Origin: Tannerella sp.
GTDB lineage: Bacteria > Bacteroidota > Bacteroidia > Bacteroidales > Tannerellaceae
DNA length: 33,825 nt
Reading direction: 5' to 3'
Assembly: GCA_031258835.1 (NCBI GenBank)
Contig: JAIRMH010000052.1
Coordinates: forward strand, 1-33,825
Of this stretch, positions 25,921-33,825 are shown in pieces. Each line of letters opens with the position of its first letter. Position 1 is the stretch's first letter. Below the pieces are notes generated by a model. The model had not been told where the DNA came from. It worked only from the letters and a program-made list of their open reading frames with translations, and made no database searches. Both the position numbers and the translations under genes were made by a program.

Positions 25921-28900
25921 ATGAAAAAAAATATTTTTAAGATATTACTTTGTGTCTTTTTGTTCTGTCCCGGTATTATAATGGCGCAGAAGCCGGCCAA
26001 TCGTACGGTCGCAACGATCATTGCCGATGTGCTGGCGGAGCTTCCTGCCGGGAAACAATCGATGTATGATGAATGGATGAAAGAACTTTGTTCTACGGGA
26101 ACGGAGGGCGTCAAAAGTCTTGTGGCGATGATGCATCCTCCCGGTAAAGGCGATAACGCCGCCATAGAATACGCCTTGAGCGGGTTGGCTGCTTACGCTT
26201 CCGGGGAGGAAACGTTGAAAAGCAAAATGGAACAAGCTTTTCTTGAAGCGCTCGACACCACGGAAGAACGCGAAACGAAGGCTTTTATTATGCGCCTTTT
26301 GGCGACGCTTGGCTCGGAGGCAAGTATAAATAAGTTATCGGCCTATCTGACGAGTGACGACTTTAGCGCCCCTTCCGCATATGCCATCGCATCTATTGGC
26401 GGCGAGGCCGCCGGCAAAGCGCTGCAGATGACTTTGATGAGGCGTGGCACCCGCTCTCCGGAGGCGCTACGTAATATTATTCAGGCATTGGGAGAGGTTG
26501 TGCCGGCGAACGGAACGGAGGAGTTGTTGAGGACAATGTTGCAGGTGAATGATGCGGAAACAAAGTCGGTTGTTCTTAAAGCGCTGGGCAGAACAGGAAG
26601 CAAAGCGTCGCTTCCGGAATTGGCGGCAAGCGCGGCCGCCGCAGGGTATAAATATGAATTGACGGGCGCCGCAGATGCCTATATACAGTTGATAAAACGA
26701 GTATATGAACAGGGTGATGTGAAAGAAGCGGCTTCGGAGGCCAAAAACCTTCTGAAAAATGCAACAAAAGCAGGTGCGGCACAGATGCGTATTGCCGCGC
26801 TTGAAATCCTGTTTTTGACGCAGGCAGATAAGGTAAAAACACTCAAAACGGCATTGAGCGATCGTGACAAGTCCTATCGAAACGCCGCGCTGACGTACGC
26901 CTCCTGCTATGCAGATAATATAATGTATACAGAATTGTTCAAAATATTGCCGAAAGCCGGGAACGCGGAAAAAACGGATATTTTGAATTGGATTGGAAAC
27001 GAAGCGCAGACGCCCGCAAGGAAAGTGATACTTAAGGAAATAGAAGTCGGCATCGAAAAAACGGCCGCGCAGGTATTGACGCAGCTATTGGATAATTCCG
27101 ATTTTGACGTGAAGCAGGCCGCCGCATATGCACTTGCCAGGATCGGCAACGCGGAGGCCATGCCGGCGCTTGCCGGCATGCTAAAAAGCGAAGACGCCCG
27201 GACGATTGCATTGGCAAAGCGCGAGTTATCTTCTTTCGATGGCGACATCTCGCCTTCTTTAGTGAAAATGTTGGCCTCGGCCTCCGACGAGGGAAAGACG
27301 GCGGCATTGGAGTTGCTGGCTTTACGTAAGGCAAACGCATATTTTAATGCGGCGCTTGAACAGACGAAGAGTTCTTCTCAGCAAGTAAAAAACGCAGCTT
27401 ATAATGTATTGAAAGATGTTGTTTCGGAAAAAGACCTGATCACTCTCTGCGGTTTGCTGGAGAGTTCCGTCCCCGCTTTTGAAAAACCGTTGCAGCAGGC
27501 CGTTATTTCCGCATTATCCGCCATGCCGCCGGCAATGAAGGCCGAAGCGATTACGCGTCGTATGCTGCAGGCCGGCGATTCGAAAAAATATTTATATTAT
27601 CCGGTGTTATCATCTACCGGAGATAAAGATGCACTGGAATTAATTGTAAAAGGGTTTAAGACGGAGAGCCGTCCGGCGAAAGAGGCGGCGTTTGAGGCTT
27701 TACTTGCATGGAAAGGTTTTGACGTGGAAGAACCTTTATATGATATATGTAAGGACGATCCTGACCCTTCTTATTCCGCACGCGCACTGGATGCTTATAT
27801 ATCGCTTGCTTCCGACGTGAAAATGACGGGCGAAAATCGCCTGATATTTTTGCGTAAGGCGATGGAAGCGGCAAAAACGAATGAACAGAAAAATAAAATA
27901 ATAAAGAATATCGGGAATACGGGAACTTACTTAGCGCTATTGTACGCGGGAGAGTTTCTCGATAACGTATCGTTGAAGGAAAATGCGGCGCGGGCGGTAA
28001 TGACGATTGCGCTGGCAAATAAAGCGTATACCGGAAAAAATGTGAAAGAGCTGTTGAACAGGGCGGCTGCCGCTTTGAACAATCCGGATGCGGACTATCA
28101 ACGTCAGGCTATCCGTAAACATTTGAATGAGATGCCGGAAGAGACAGGGTTTGTATCCCTGTTCAACGGGAAAGATCTGACGGGTTGGAAAGGGCTTGTT
28201 GCAAATCCCGTCGAACGGGCTAAGATGAAGCCGGCAGCGTTGAAAAGCGCTCAGGCAAAAGCCGACGCGGAGATGCGTTCCGGCTGGTCGGCGGTCGATG
28301 GAGAACTCGTTTTCAACGGGAAAGGTGATAATATCTGTACGGACAGGCAGTATGGCGATTTTGAAATGTATGTCGACTGGAAACTCGACCCCGCAGGGCC
28401 GGATGCCGATGCCGGCATCTATCTGCGCGGTACGCCCCAAGTTCAGATTTGGGATACTTCGCGGGTGAATGTGGGAGCACAGGTTGGCTCCGGAGGATTG
28501 TATAATAATAGTGTGAATACGAGTAAGCCGCTTCTGGTAGCCGATAATAAACTGGGAGAATGGAATACGTTTTATATAAAAATGGTCGGAGATCGTGTCA
28601 CTGTTAAATTAAACGGGGCGCTCGTTGTCGATAATGTGATCATGGAAAACTACTGGGACCGTTCGCAACCGGTTCCGCCGGTCGAACAAATAGAACTCCA
28701 GGCGCATGGCAGCAAAGTGTATTACCGCAATATATATGTGAAGGAACTGGCGCGACCGGAGCCGTTTCAACTTTCGGCGGAAGAAGAGAAAGAAGGATTC
28801 AAAATTCTTTTTGACGGAACGAACATGCACGAATGGACAGGAAACCTGGTTGATTACAAGCCGGAAGACGGATGTATATCGCTATCGGAGGAGACGAAGT

Positions 28901-29370
28901 TCGGCGGTAATCTTTATACAAAAAAAGAATATGCCGATTTTATTTTTCGATTCGAGTTTCAGTTGACGCCTGCCGCGAATAATGGCGTGGGCATACGAAC
29001 GCCGCTCGAAGGCGACGCCGCTTATGTGGGTATGGAGATTCAGGTGCTTGACAGTGAGCATCCCGTGTATAAAGATTTGGCGGTGTATCAGTACCATGGC
29101 TCCGTTTATGGCGTTATCCCGGCAAAACGCGGCTATCTGAAGCCTGTGGGAGAATGGAATACGCAGGAGATTATGGCTGACGGAACGCATATCCGCGTTA
29201 CGCTTAACGGCACGGTGATACTTGACGGCGATATCAAAGAAGCGACGAAAAACGGCGCAATAGATAAAAAAGAACATCCCGGATTACTTAATAAATCAGG
29301 CCATATCGGATTTTTAGGTCATGGTTCCGCTTTGAAGTTTCGTAATATACGTATCAAAGAGTTGAAATAA
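25921..29370 (+). CDS. Secreted HEAT-repeat protein with two C-terminal DUF1080 (3-keto-disaccharide hydrolase-like) domains
   Basis: Signal peptide; HEAT-like repeats (AAAYALARIGNAEAMPALAGML); GFVSLFNGKDLTGWKGL and GFKILFDGTNMHEWTGNL mark two DUF1080 domains. Confidence 0.85.
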   Translation: MKKNIFKILLCVFLFCPGIIMAQKPANRTVATIIADVLAELPAGKQSMYDEWMKELCSTGTEGVKSLVAMMHPPGKGDNAAIEYALSGLAAYASGEETLKSKMEQAFLEALDTTEERETKAFIMRLLATLGSEASINKLSAYLTSDDFSAPSAYAIASIGGEAAGKALQMTLMRRGTRSPEALRNIIQALGEVVPANGTEELLRTMLQVNDAETKSVVLKALGRTGSKASLPELAASAAAAGYKYELTGAADAYIQLIKRVYEQGDVKEAASEAKNLLKNATKAGAAQMRIAALEILFLTQADKVKTLKTALSDRDKSYRNAALTYASCYADNIMYTELFKILPKAGNAEKTDILNWIGNEAQTPARKVILKEIEVGIEKTAAQVLTQLLDNSDFDVKQAAAYALARIGNAEAMPALAGMLKSEDARTIALAKRELSSFDGDISPSLVKMLASASDEGKTAALELLALRKANAYFNAALEQTKSSSQQVKNAAYNVLKDVVSEKDLITLCGLLESSVPAFEKPLQQAVISALSAMPPAMKAEAITRRMLQAGDSKKYLYYPVLSSTGDKDALELIVKGFKTESRPAKEAAFEALLAWKGFDVEEPLYDICKDDPDPSYSARALDAYISLASDVKMTGENRLIFLRKAMEAAKTNEQKNKIIKNIGNTGTYLALLYAGEFLDNVSLKENAARAVMTIALANKAYTGKNVKELLNRAAAALNNPDADYQRQAIRKHLNEMPEETGFVSLFNGKDLTGWKGLVANPVERAKMKPAALKSAQAKADAEMRSGWSAVDGELVFNGKGDNICTDRQYGDFEMYVDWKLDPAGPDADAGIYLRGTPQVQIWDTSRVNVGAQVGSGGLYNNSVNTSKPLLVADNKLGEWNTFYIKMVGDRVTVKLNGALVVDNVIMENYWDRSQPVPPVEQIELQAHGSKVYYRNIYVKELARPEPFQLSAEEEKEGFKILFDGTNMHEWTGNLVDYKPEDGCISLSEETKFGGNLYTKKEYADFIFRFEFQLTPAANNGVGIRTPLEGDAAYVGMEIQVLDSEHPVYKDLAVYQYHGSVYGVIPAKRGYLKPVGEWNTQEIMADGTHIRVTLNGTVILDGDIKEATKNGAIDKKEHPGLLNKSGHIGFLGHGSALKFRNIRIKELK

Positions 29371-29381
29371 TTTCCGAAGTA

Positions 29382-29414
29382 TTTGGATTTTAATATTGAA
29401 AATAATTACCTTTG
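29382..29414 (+). promoter_or_regulatory. Promoter TTTG-N21-TACCTTTG
   Basis: TTTG at 29382-29385, TACCTTTG at 29407-29414. Confidence 0.6.
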
Positions 29415-29442
29415 CAAATAAATTTACATAAAATAGATAGAG

Positions 29443-29916
29443 ATGAAGAAGATATTGTTATTCGGGGCAGCGATATGCTGTGTATTTGTGTTGGGATCCT
29501 GCAAGTCAAAAAGTAGCGCTTATAAGACTGCTTACGAGCAGGCTAAGTCAAATGATAACACATGGCAAGATGAAGAAGAGGAAGATGACAGCGAAGTGTT
29601 GACGACGGAAGAGATCTCGTATGAATCTGTTAAACAGGAAAAGGTTAAACCGGCATCCGGCGAAGATGCGGCAGGTCTTAAGCGATATTCCGTAGTAATC
29701 GGTAGCTTTAAGAACAGAGTGAACGCCTATTCCTTGAAAGAGCGTATGATAGAGGAAGGTTATAAGTCTGTTGTGGCAGAAAACGATTTTGGGATGTTGC
29801 GCGTTATTGTTGCAAGTTTTGACAGTAAAGCCGATGCTGCGAGAAGCCGTGACGCCCTCAAGTCAAAATATGCTCCAAACTTCCATGACGCCTGGCTTTT
29901 GGAACGTCAGTATTGA
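29443..29916 (+). CDS. SPOR-domain lipoprotein
   Basis: Lipobox VLGSC; LKRYSVVIGSFKNRVNAYSLKERMIEEGYKSVVAENDFGMLRVIVASFDSKADAARSRDALK. Confidence 0.85.
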   Translation: MKKILLFGAAICCVFVLGSCKSKSSAYKTAYEQAKSNDNTWQDEEEEDDSEVLTTEEISYESVKQEKVKPASGEDAAGLKRYSVVIGSFKNRVNAYSLKERMIEEGYKSVVAENDFGMLRVIVASFDSKADAARSRDALKSKYAPNFHDAWLLERQY

Positions 29917-29937
29917 TTTCCGAGAATATTAAGATCT

Positions 29938-29975
29938 AAAAGGATGCTTCTTCCTGAAAAGAAGCATCCTTTTTT
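29938..29975 (+). terminator. Rho-independent terminator
   Basis: aaaaggatgcttctt (29938-29952) / aagaagcatcctttt (29959-29973) followed by T residues. Confidence 0.9.
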
Positions 29976-30039
29976 AATACGTCGTATATGCGTCGAATAC
30001 TTCCTGTCGTATATCGTTAAATAATTAAAATAAGAAATT

Positions 30040-31050
30040 GTGCGTATCGAACAAAATTATTCACTGGAGCGTCATAATACGTTTCATATCCCTGCCAAAA
30101 CCCGCTGGTTTATGGAATATGAGGATGAAGACGAATTGAACCGGATTCTGAAAGATGAATATTTTCAGGAATGTCTGACACTGCATATCGGCGAAGGCAG
30201 TAACCTTTTATTTGTAAATGATTTCAATGGGATAATTCTTCATTCTGCCATAAAAGGCGTTTCGCTTATGGAAGAAACGCCCGAATCGGTTTTATTGCGG
30301 ATAGGCGCGGCAGAACGTTGGGACGATATTGTGGCTTACGCCGTGTCGAAAGGGTGGGGTGGAATAGAGAATCTTTCCGGTATACCCGGCGAAACGGGAG
30401 CGGCTGCCGTTCAGAACATCGGCGCATACGGCGCGGAAATAAAAGATGTGATTGAAACGGTAGAGGCATATAATCAGTTGACGTTCAAAAAACATATTTT
30501 TACAAACGAAGACTGTCGTTATCGTTACCGGCATAGTTTCTTTAAAGAAAATGATCATGACCCCTATATTGTGACGCATGTAAATCTGCGTTTGCATAAA
30601 AATCCCGAATATATACTTGATTACGGAAATCTGCGTGATGCATTGGAGGGTCGTGAAATATCGTTGCCGTCGGTCAGGGACGTCGTTATCGGTATGCGCC
30701 GCGAGAAATTGCCTGATCCGGAAGCGTTTGGCAACGCCGGCAGTTTTTTTATGAATCCCGTACTCTCCGGTGTGCAATATGAGGTGTTGAGAAAGAGATA
30801 TCCGGAAATACCCATGTATCCGTTGCCCGATGGCCGCGTCAAAATTCCTGCCGGATGGCTTATCGAAAAATGCGGCTTCAAAGGTAAAAAGCAGGGGAAG
30901 GTAGGCGTATACGCGAAACAGGCCTTAGTACTTGTAAACTATGGTGATGCTACCGGTGATGAGATCGCCGCATATGCTGAAGTCATAAGCGGGACGGTAA
31001 ACGAAGAGTTCGGAATTATGCTTGCCCCCGAAGTCAGATATGTTTATTAG
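30040..31050 (+). CDS. murB: UDP-N-acetylmuramate dehydrogenase (GTG start)
   Basis: NTFHIPAKTRWFMEY, GEGSNLLFVND, GIENLSGIPGETGAAAVQNIGAYGAEIKDVI, FGNAGSFFMNPV, PAGWLIEKCGFKG. Confidence 0.95.
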   Translation: MRIEQNYSLERHNTFHIPAKTRWFMEYEDEDELNRILKDEYFQECLTLHIGEGSNLLFVNDFNGIILHSAIKGVSLMEETPESVLLRIGAAERWDDIVAYAVSKGWGGIENLSGIPGETGAAAVQNIGAYGAEIKDVIETVEAYNQLTFKKHIFTNEDCRYRYRHSFFKENDHDPYIVTHVNLRLHKNPEYILDYGNLRDALEGREISLPSVRDVVIGMRREKLPDPEAFGNAGSFFMNPVLSGVQYEVLRKRYPEIPMYPLPDGRVKIPAGWLIEKCGFKGKKQGKVGVYAKQALVLVNYGDATGDEIAAYAEVISGTVNEEFGIMLAPEVRYVY

Positions 31051-31666
31051 CACACCATAGTGCGATGCCGCATGCTTCGCATTTCGGATTGCGCGCAACG
31101 CAAATGTATCGTCCGTGCAGAATAAGCCAGTGGTGGGCTTTTGCGATAAGTCTTTCGGGAATATGTTTCACTAGTTCTTTTTCTGTGGCCAGTGGCGTTT
31201 TGCTGTTTGTCGTAAGTCCCGTACGGTTTGCTACGCGGAATACATGCGTATCGACAGCCATCGCCGGTTTGTCGAAGACGACGGATGCTACTACATTTGC
31301 CGTCTTGCGCCCTACGCCCGGTAATTTTTGCAGTTGATCGATGTCCGGAGGGACGATGCCTCCGAATTTTTCAATGAGCATTTTAGCCATTCCGACAAGA
31401 TGCTTTGATTTGCTGTTCGGGTACGACACGCTTTTTATGTACTCAAAAACCTCTTCCGGCGTTGCTTTTGATAGTTTTTCGGGTGTAGGATAGGCTTCAT
31501 ATAAGGCAGGGGTAATCATATTTATGCGCTTATCGGTGCATTGCGCGGATAAAATGACAGCAATCAGTAACTGAAACGGGTTCTTGTAATGCAACTCCGT
31601 TTCGGCTATCGGCATATTTTTTTCAAACCATCCGACGATACCTTTATATCGTTCTTCTTTTCTCAT
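31034..31666 (-). CDS. nth: Endonuclease III
   Basis: LLIAVILSAQCTDKRIN, LPGVGRKTANVVASVVFDKPAMAVDTHVFRVANR; C-terminal CVARNPKCEACGIALWC. Confidence 0.94.
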   Translation of the reverse strand: MRKEERYKGIVGWFEKNMPIAETELHYKNPFQLLIAVILSAQCTDKRINMITPALYEAYPTPEKLSKATPEEVFEYIKSVSYPNSKSKHLVGMAKMLIEKFGGIVPPDIDQLQKLPGVGRKTANVVASVVFDKPAMAVDTHVFRVANRTGLTTNSKTPLATEKELVKHIPERLIAKAHHWLILHGRYICVARNPKCEACGIALWCANKHI

Positions 31667-31741
31667 TTTTACGTTTCTTTGCCCGTATAATATGAAGTTG
31701 TCCGTCGATCGATGAGGATGTTCCGTTATTGTCCGGAGTAA

Positions 31742-32761
31742 TCAATAAGCGGCCTCGAACTGACGGAGGAAACGTTCGTCGTTTTCGGAGAACAGGCGCA
31801 AATCTTTTACCCTGTATTTGAGGTTGGTAATACGTTCGATACCCATGCCAAACGCATAGCCGGAATATATATGGCTGTCTATACCACAATTATCCAGTAC
31901 GTTCGGGTCGACCATTCCGCACCCTAATATTTCTACCCATCCCGTATGTTTGCAGAAAGGACAACCTTTCCCGCCGCAGATATTACAGCTGATATCCATT
32001 TCCGCGCTTGGCTCCGTAAACGGAAAATACGACGGACGAAGGCGTATATTTGTTTCCGGGCCGAAAAGTTCTTTGGCGAAGAACAATAGCGCCTGTTTCA
32101 AGTCGGCAAACGAGACATCTTTATCTACATACAGTCCTTCAACCTGATGGAAGAAACAATGAGCGCGGTAAGATATTGCTTCGTTACGGTAAACGCGTCC
32201 CGGGCAGATGATCCGGACAGGCGGTTGCCGACGTTCCATCACACGCGTCTGAACCGAAGAGGTATGTGTACGAAGCAATACGTCAGGGTTATGTCGTATA
32301 AAAAACGTATCTTGCATATCGCGCGCCGGATGGTCATCGGCAAAGTTAAGCGACGAAAACACGTGCCAGTCATCTTCTATTTCCGGCCCTTCCGCGATGC
32401 TGAAGCCAAGTCTGCCGAAGATATCGCAAATCTCTTTTTTCACAACGGAGAGAGGATGTCGCGTACCGAGCGTAGCCGGATATGCTGTTCGTGTAAGGTC
32501 TAAATCATTATCCGAAGATTTCAGATTTTCAAAACCTTCTTTCAATTCATTTATTTTGTTTTGCGTGAGTTCCTTTAGCTCGTTAAGGTATTTACCTACT
32601 TCGCGTTTACGGTCGGTCGCCACATTGCGGAAATCGTTCATAAGCGAGGAAACCGCGCCTTTCTTACTCAGGTATTTTATACGTAACGTCTCCACGTCGT
32701 CTGCGCTTCCGGCTTTCAGTTCCCGGACTTCCTTCATCAGATCCTTAATTTTGTCGATCAT
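31742..32761 (-). CDS. pheS: Phenylalanyl-tRNA synthetase alpha subunit
   Basis: HPLSVVKKEICDIFGRLGFSIAEGPEIEDDWHVF, NFADDHPARDMQDTFFI, LRTHTSSVQTRVM, GRVYRNEAISYRAHCFFHQVEGLYVD, GYAFGMGIERI; start MIDKIKDL at 32761. Confidence 0.96.
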   Translation of the reverse strand: MIDKIKDLMKEVRELKAGSADDVETLRIKYLSKKGAVSSLMNDFRNVATDRKREVGKYLNELKELTQNKINELKEGFENLKSSDNDLDLTRTAYPATLGTRHPLSVVKKEICDIFGRLGFSIAEGPEIEDDWHVFSSLNFADDHPARDMQDTFFIRHNPDVLLRTHTSSVQTRVMERRQPPVRIICPGRVYRNEAISYRAHCFFHQVEGLYVDKDVSFADLKQALLFFAKELFGPETNIRLRPSYFPFTEPSAEMDISCNICGGKGCPFCKHTGWVEILGCGMVDPNVLDNCGIDSHIYSGYAFGMGIERITNLKYRVKDLRLFSENDERFLRQFEAAY

Positions 32762-32782
32762 ATCAATACAATTTTTAGTCTG

Positions 32783-32852
32783 CAAATGTACATGAAATTT
32801 TCGACATTCCACACAGACCGATAAAAATGTCCGGCGAAATTTATAGGGGAAA
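32783..32852 (-). repeat. Copy C of the ~70-bp dispersed promoter-like repeat
   Basis: Minus strand: tttcccctataaatttcgccggacatttttatcggtctgtgtggaatgtcgaaaatttcatgtacatttg; ends in TACATTTG, 21 nt before the pheS start codon. Confidence 0.85.
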
Positions 32853-32975
32853 GATCCGACTTATATTCCTCTTTTTCGGGTGCTGCCTATGCAACGGACA
32901 GCCCGATTCCCTGTCGTTTTGAAAGGCATTTTTACCAAGTTGGGTTAATAAGTTTCACCGGATTTTTACATGGGG

Positions 32976-33554
32976 CTAGTATTTCATAAAAACGATCCAA
33001 TACCAGTCCTTAGGATCTCCTACACCAACACTGGGGCGATAAAGGTATATGTATGCGGGTGTAGAATCAGTGCTCCAGCTTGTATCTTGAAGATCTTTTA
33101 TTGCATTCCATATGGGTAGATAATCAACTTCCGGATTCGCCATATTATCATATTTATCATGATACAGCGAAATAAACTGAGGTTTTTTTGACGAAAAATC
33201 AAGTTTTGTATAAGAATCCGGAGAGTCGTTTTTTTCCGGGAATGTACGTTCTCCCTTTCCCATCCCGATGATTGTTCCGGCAAATAATCGCGTATTGGTT
33301 GTTTTATCATACCATGTGACGTCGCCGAAGTCCCCTGGTGAATTATATTCGCAAACCGGCATTAAAGAATCAATATAATGAGGTAATGTTACTTTATATC
33401 CACCTAAAAACCGGTTTGTGGTATAGTCTATCATATAGGTAAAAACCATGCTTGCATCGTTAGGGCAGACTACCTTATTTGATGCCTCATCCATATCACA
33501 GCAATTCAGTATAAAAAGAATGCCGATTGAAAATAAAAAATGTTTTGTTCTCAT
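32976..33554 (-). CDS. Small predicted lipoprotein of unknown function
   Basis: MRTKHFLFSIGILFILNCCDMDEASNK lipobox; start at 33554 preferred over 33593. Confidence 0.6.
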   Translation of the reverse strand: MRTKHFLFSIGILFILNCCDMDEASNKVVCPNDASMVFTYMIDYTTNRFLGGYKVTLPHYIDSLMPVCEYNSPGDFGDVTWYDKTTNTRLFAGTIIGMGKGERTFPEKNDSPDSYTKLDFSSKKPQFISLYHDKYDNMANPEVDYLPIWNAIKDLQDTSWSTDSTPAYIYLYRPSVGVGDPKDWYWIVFMKY

Positions 33555-33594
33555 ATTGTTAATATTATTATCTGTATATATTCCTAAATTCATT

Positions 33595-33825
33595 TCAACA
33601 GCCCAATACAGTTACCTTGCTTTCTTCGTCGACAGTCCGTGAGATCTTTTCGTCCCACGAGAGTTCTTTTGCCTTGGGGCGACGGTCGAAGATCACTAGA
33701 TAAGCGGGCGCCGAAGCGTCTATCGTGTCGCGATATTTTTTAATCTGTGTCAGCCCCTTTTCGCGGACAGCGGCTGGAGTTTCGTAGTAATGAATGATTT
33801 TCACTTCGATGATATAGCGTTTGCC
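33595..33825 (-). CDS. C-terminal part of a PD-(D/E)XK nuclease-like protein (possibly AAA-ATPase/DUF1703 type), truncated by the window end
   Basis: The reading frame stays open to the window end: GKRYIIEVKIIHYYETPAAVREKGLTQIKKYRDTI...AYLVIFDRRPKAKELSWDEKISR; the E-V-K core resembles the PD-(D/E)XK catalytic strand. Confidence 0.65.
   Translation of the reverse strand, partial: GKRYIIEVKIIHYYETPAAVREKGLTQIKKYRDTIDASAPAYLVIFDRRPKAKELSWDEKISRTVDEESKVTVLGC

Noticed and set aside
27937-28440. 167-aa minus-strand ORF
   Set aside because: Antisense to the HEAT-DUF1080 gene; no domain or start signals.
32762-32812. N-terminal extension of pheS (MECRKFHVHLQTKNC)
   Set aside because: It is translated repeat DNA upstream of the conserved MIDKIKDL start.

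Overview
The window is a Bacteroidota (probably Bacteroidales) chromosomal segment. Evidence for this: TAnnTTTG-type -7 boxes, Tat signals of the form RRDFIKR, SPOR, BACON and fimbrillin-like lipoproteins, and a Nudix-type AraR. Most genes are identifiable metabolic or housekeeping genes. A long minus-strand pentose block runs SSS transporter > Nudix AraR-like > araD > araA > araB > TPR/degenerate-protease protein > transketolase > rpiB. A galactose cluster (galM > MFS > galK) lies upstream of it. A surface/regulatory island at 16.5-24.3 kb carries an outer-membrane barrel-like protein, a membrane-anchored TPR-HTH regulator, a fimbrillin/BACON-like lipoprotein and a 12-coil beta-helix protein with a cysteine ladder. 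A Gfo/Idh/MocA + HEAT-DUF1080x2 pair follows. After that come a SPOR lipoprotein, murB, nth, pheS, a small lipoprotein, and a PD-(D/E)XK-like gene cut off by the window end. The strongest unexplained signals are: (1) a ~70-bp sequence present three times, each copy ending exactly at a TAnnTTTG -7 box and pointing into a different transcription unit; (2) the cysteine-ladder beta-helix protein with no visible signal peptide and a 19-bp palindrome at its predicted start site; (3) a 20-bp perfect inverted repeat upstream of the ara operon next to a folded REP/MITE-like element; (4) helically phased ATGTA repeats upstream of the fimbrillin-like gene; (5) a trypsin-like domain that appears to have lost its catalytic triad. 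No CRISPR array, rRNA, tRNA or transposase was recognised. All assignments are by reading the sequence; no database search was run.
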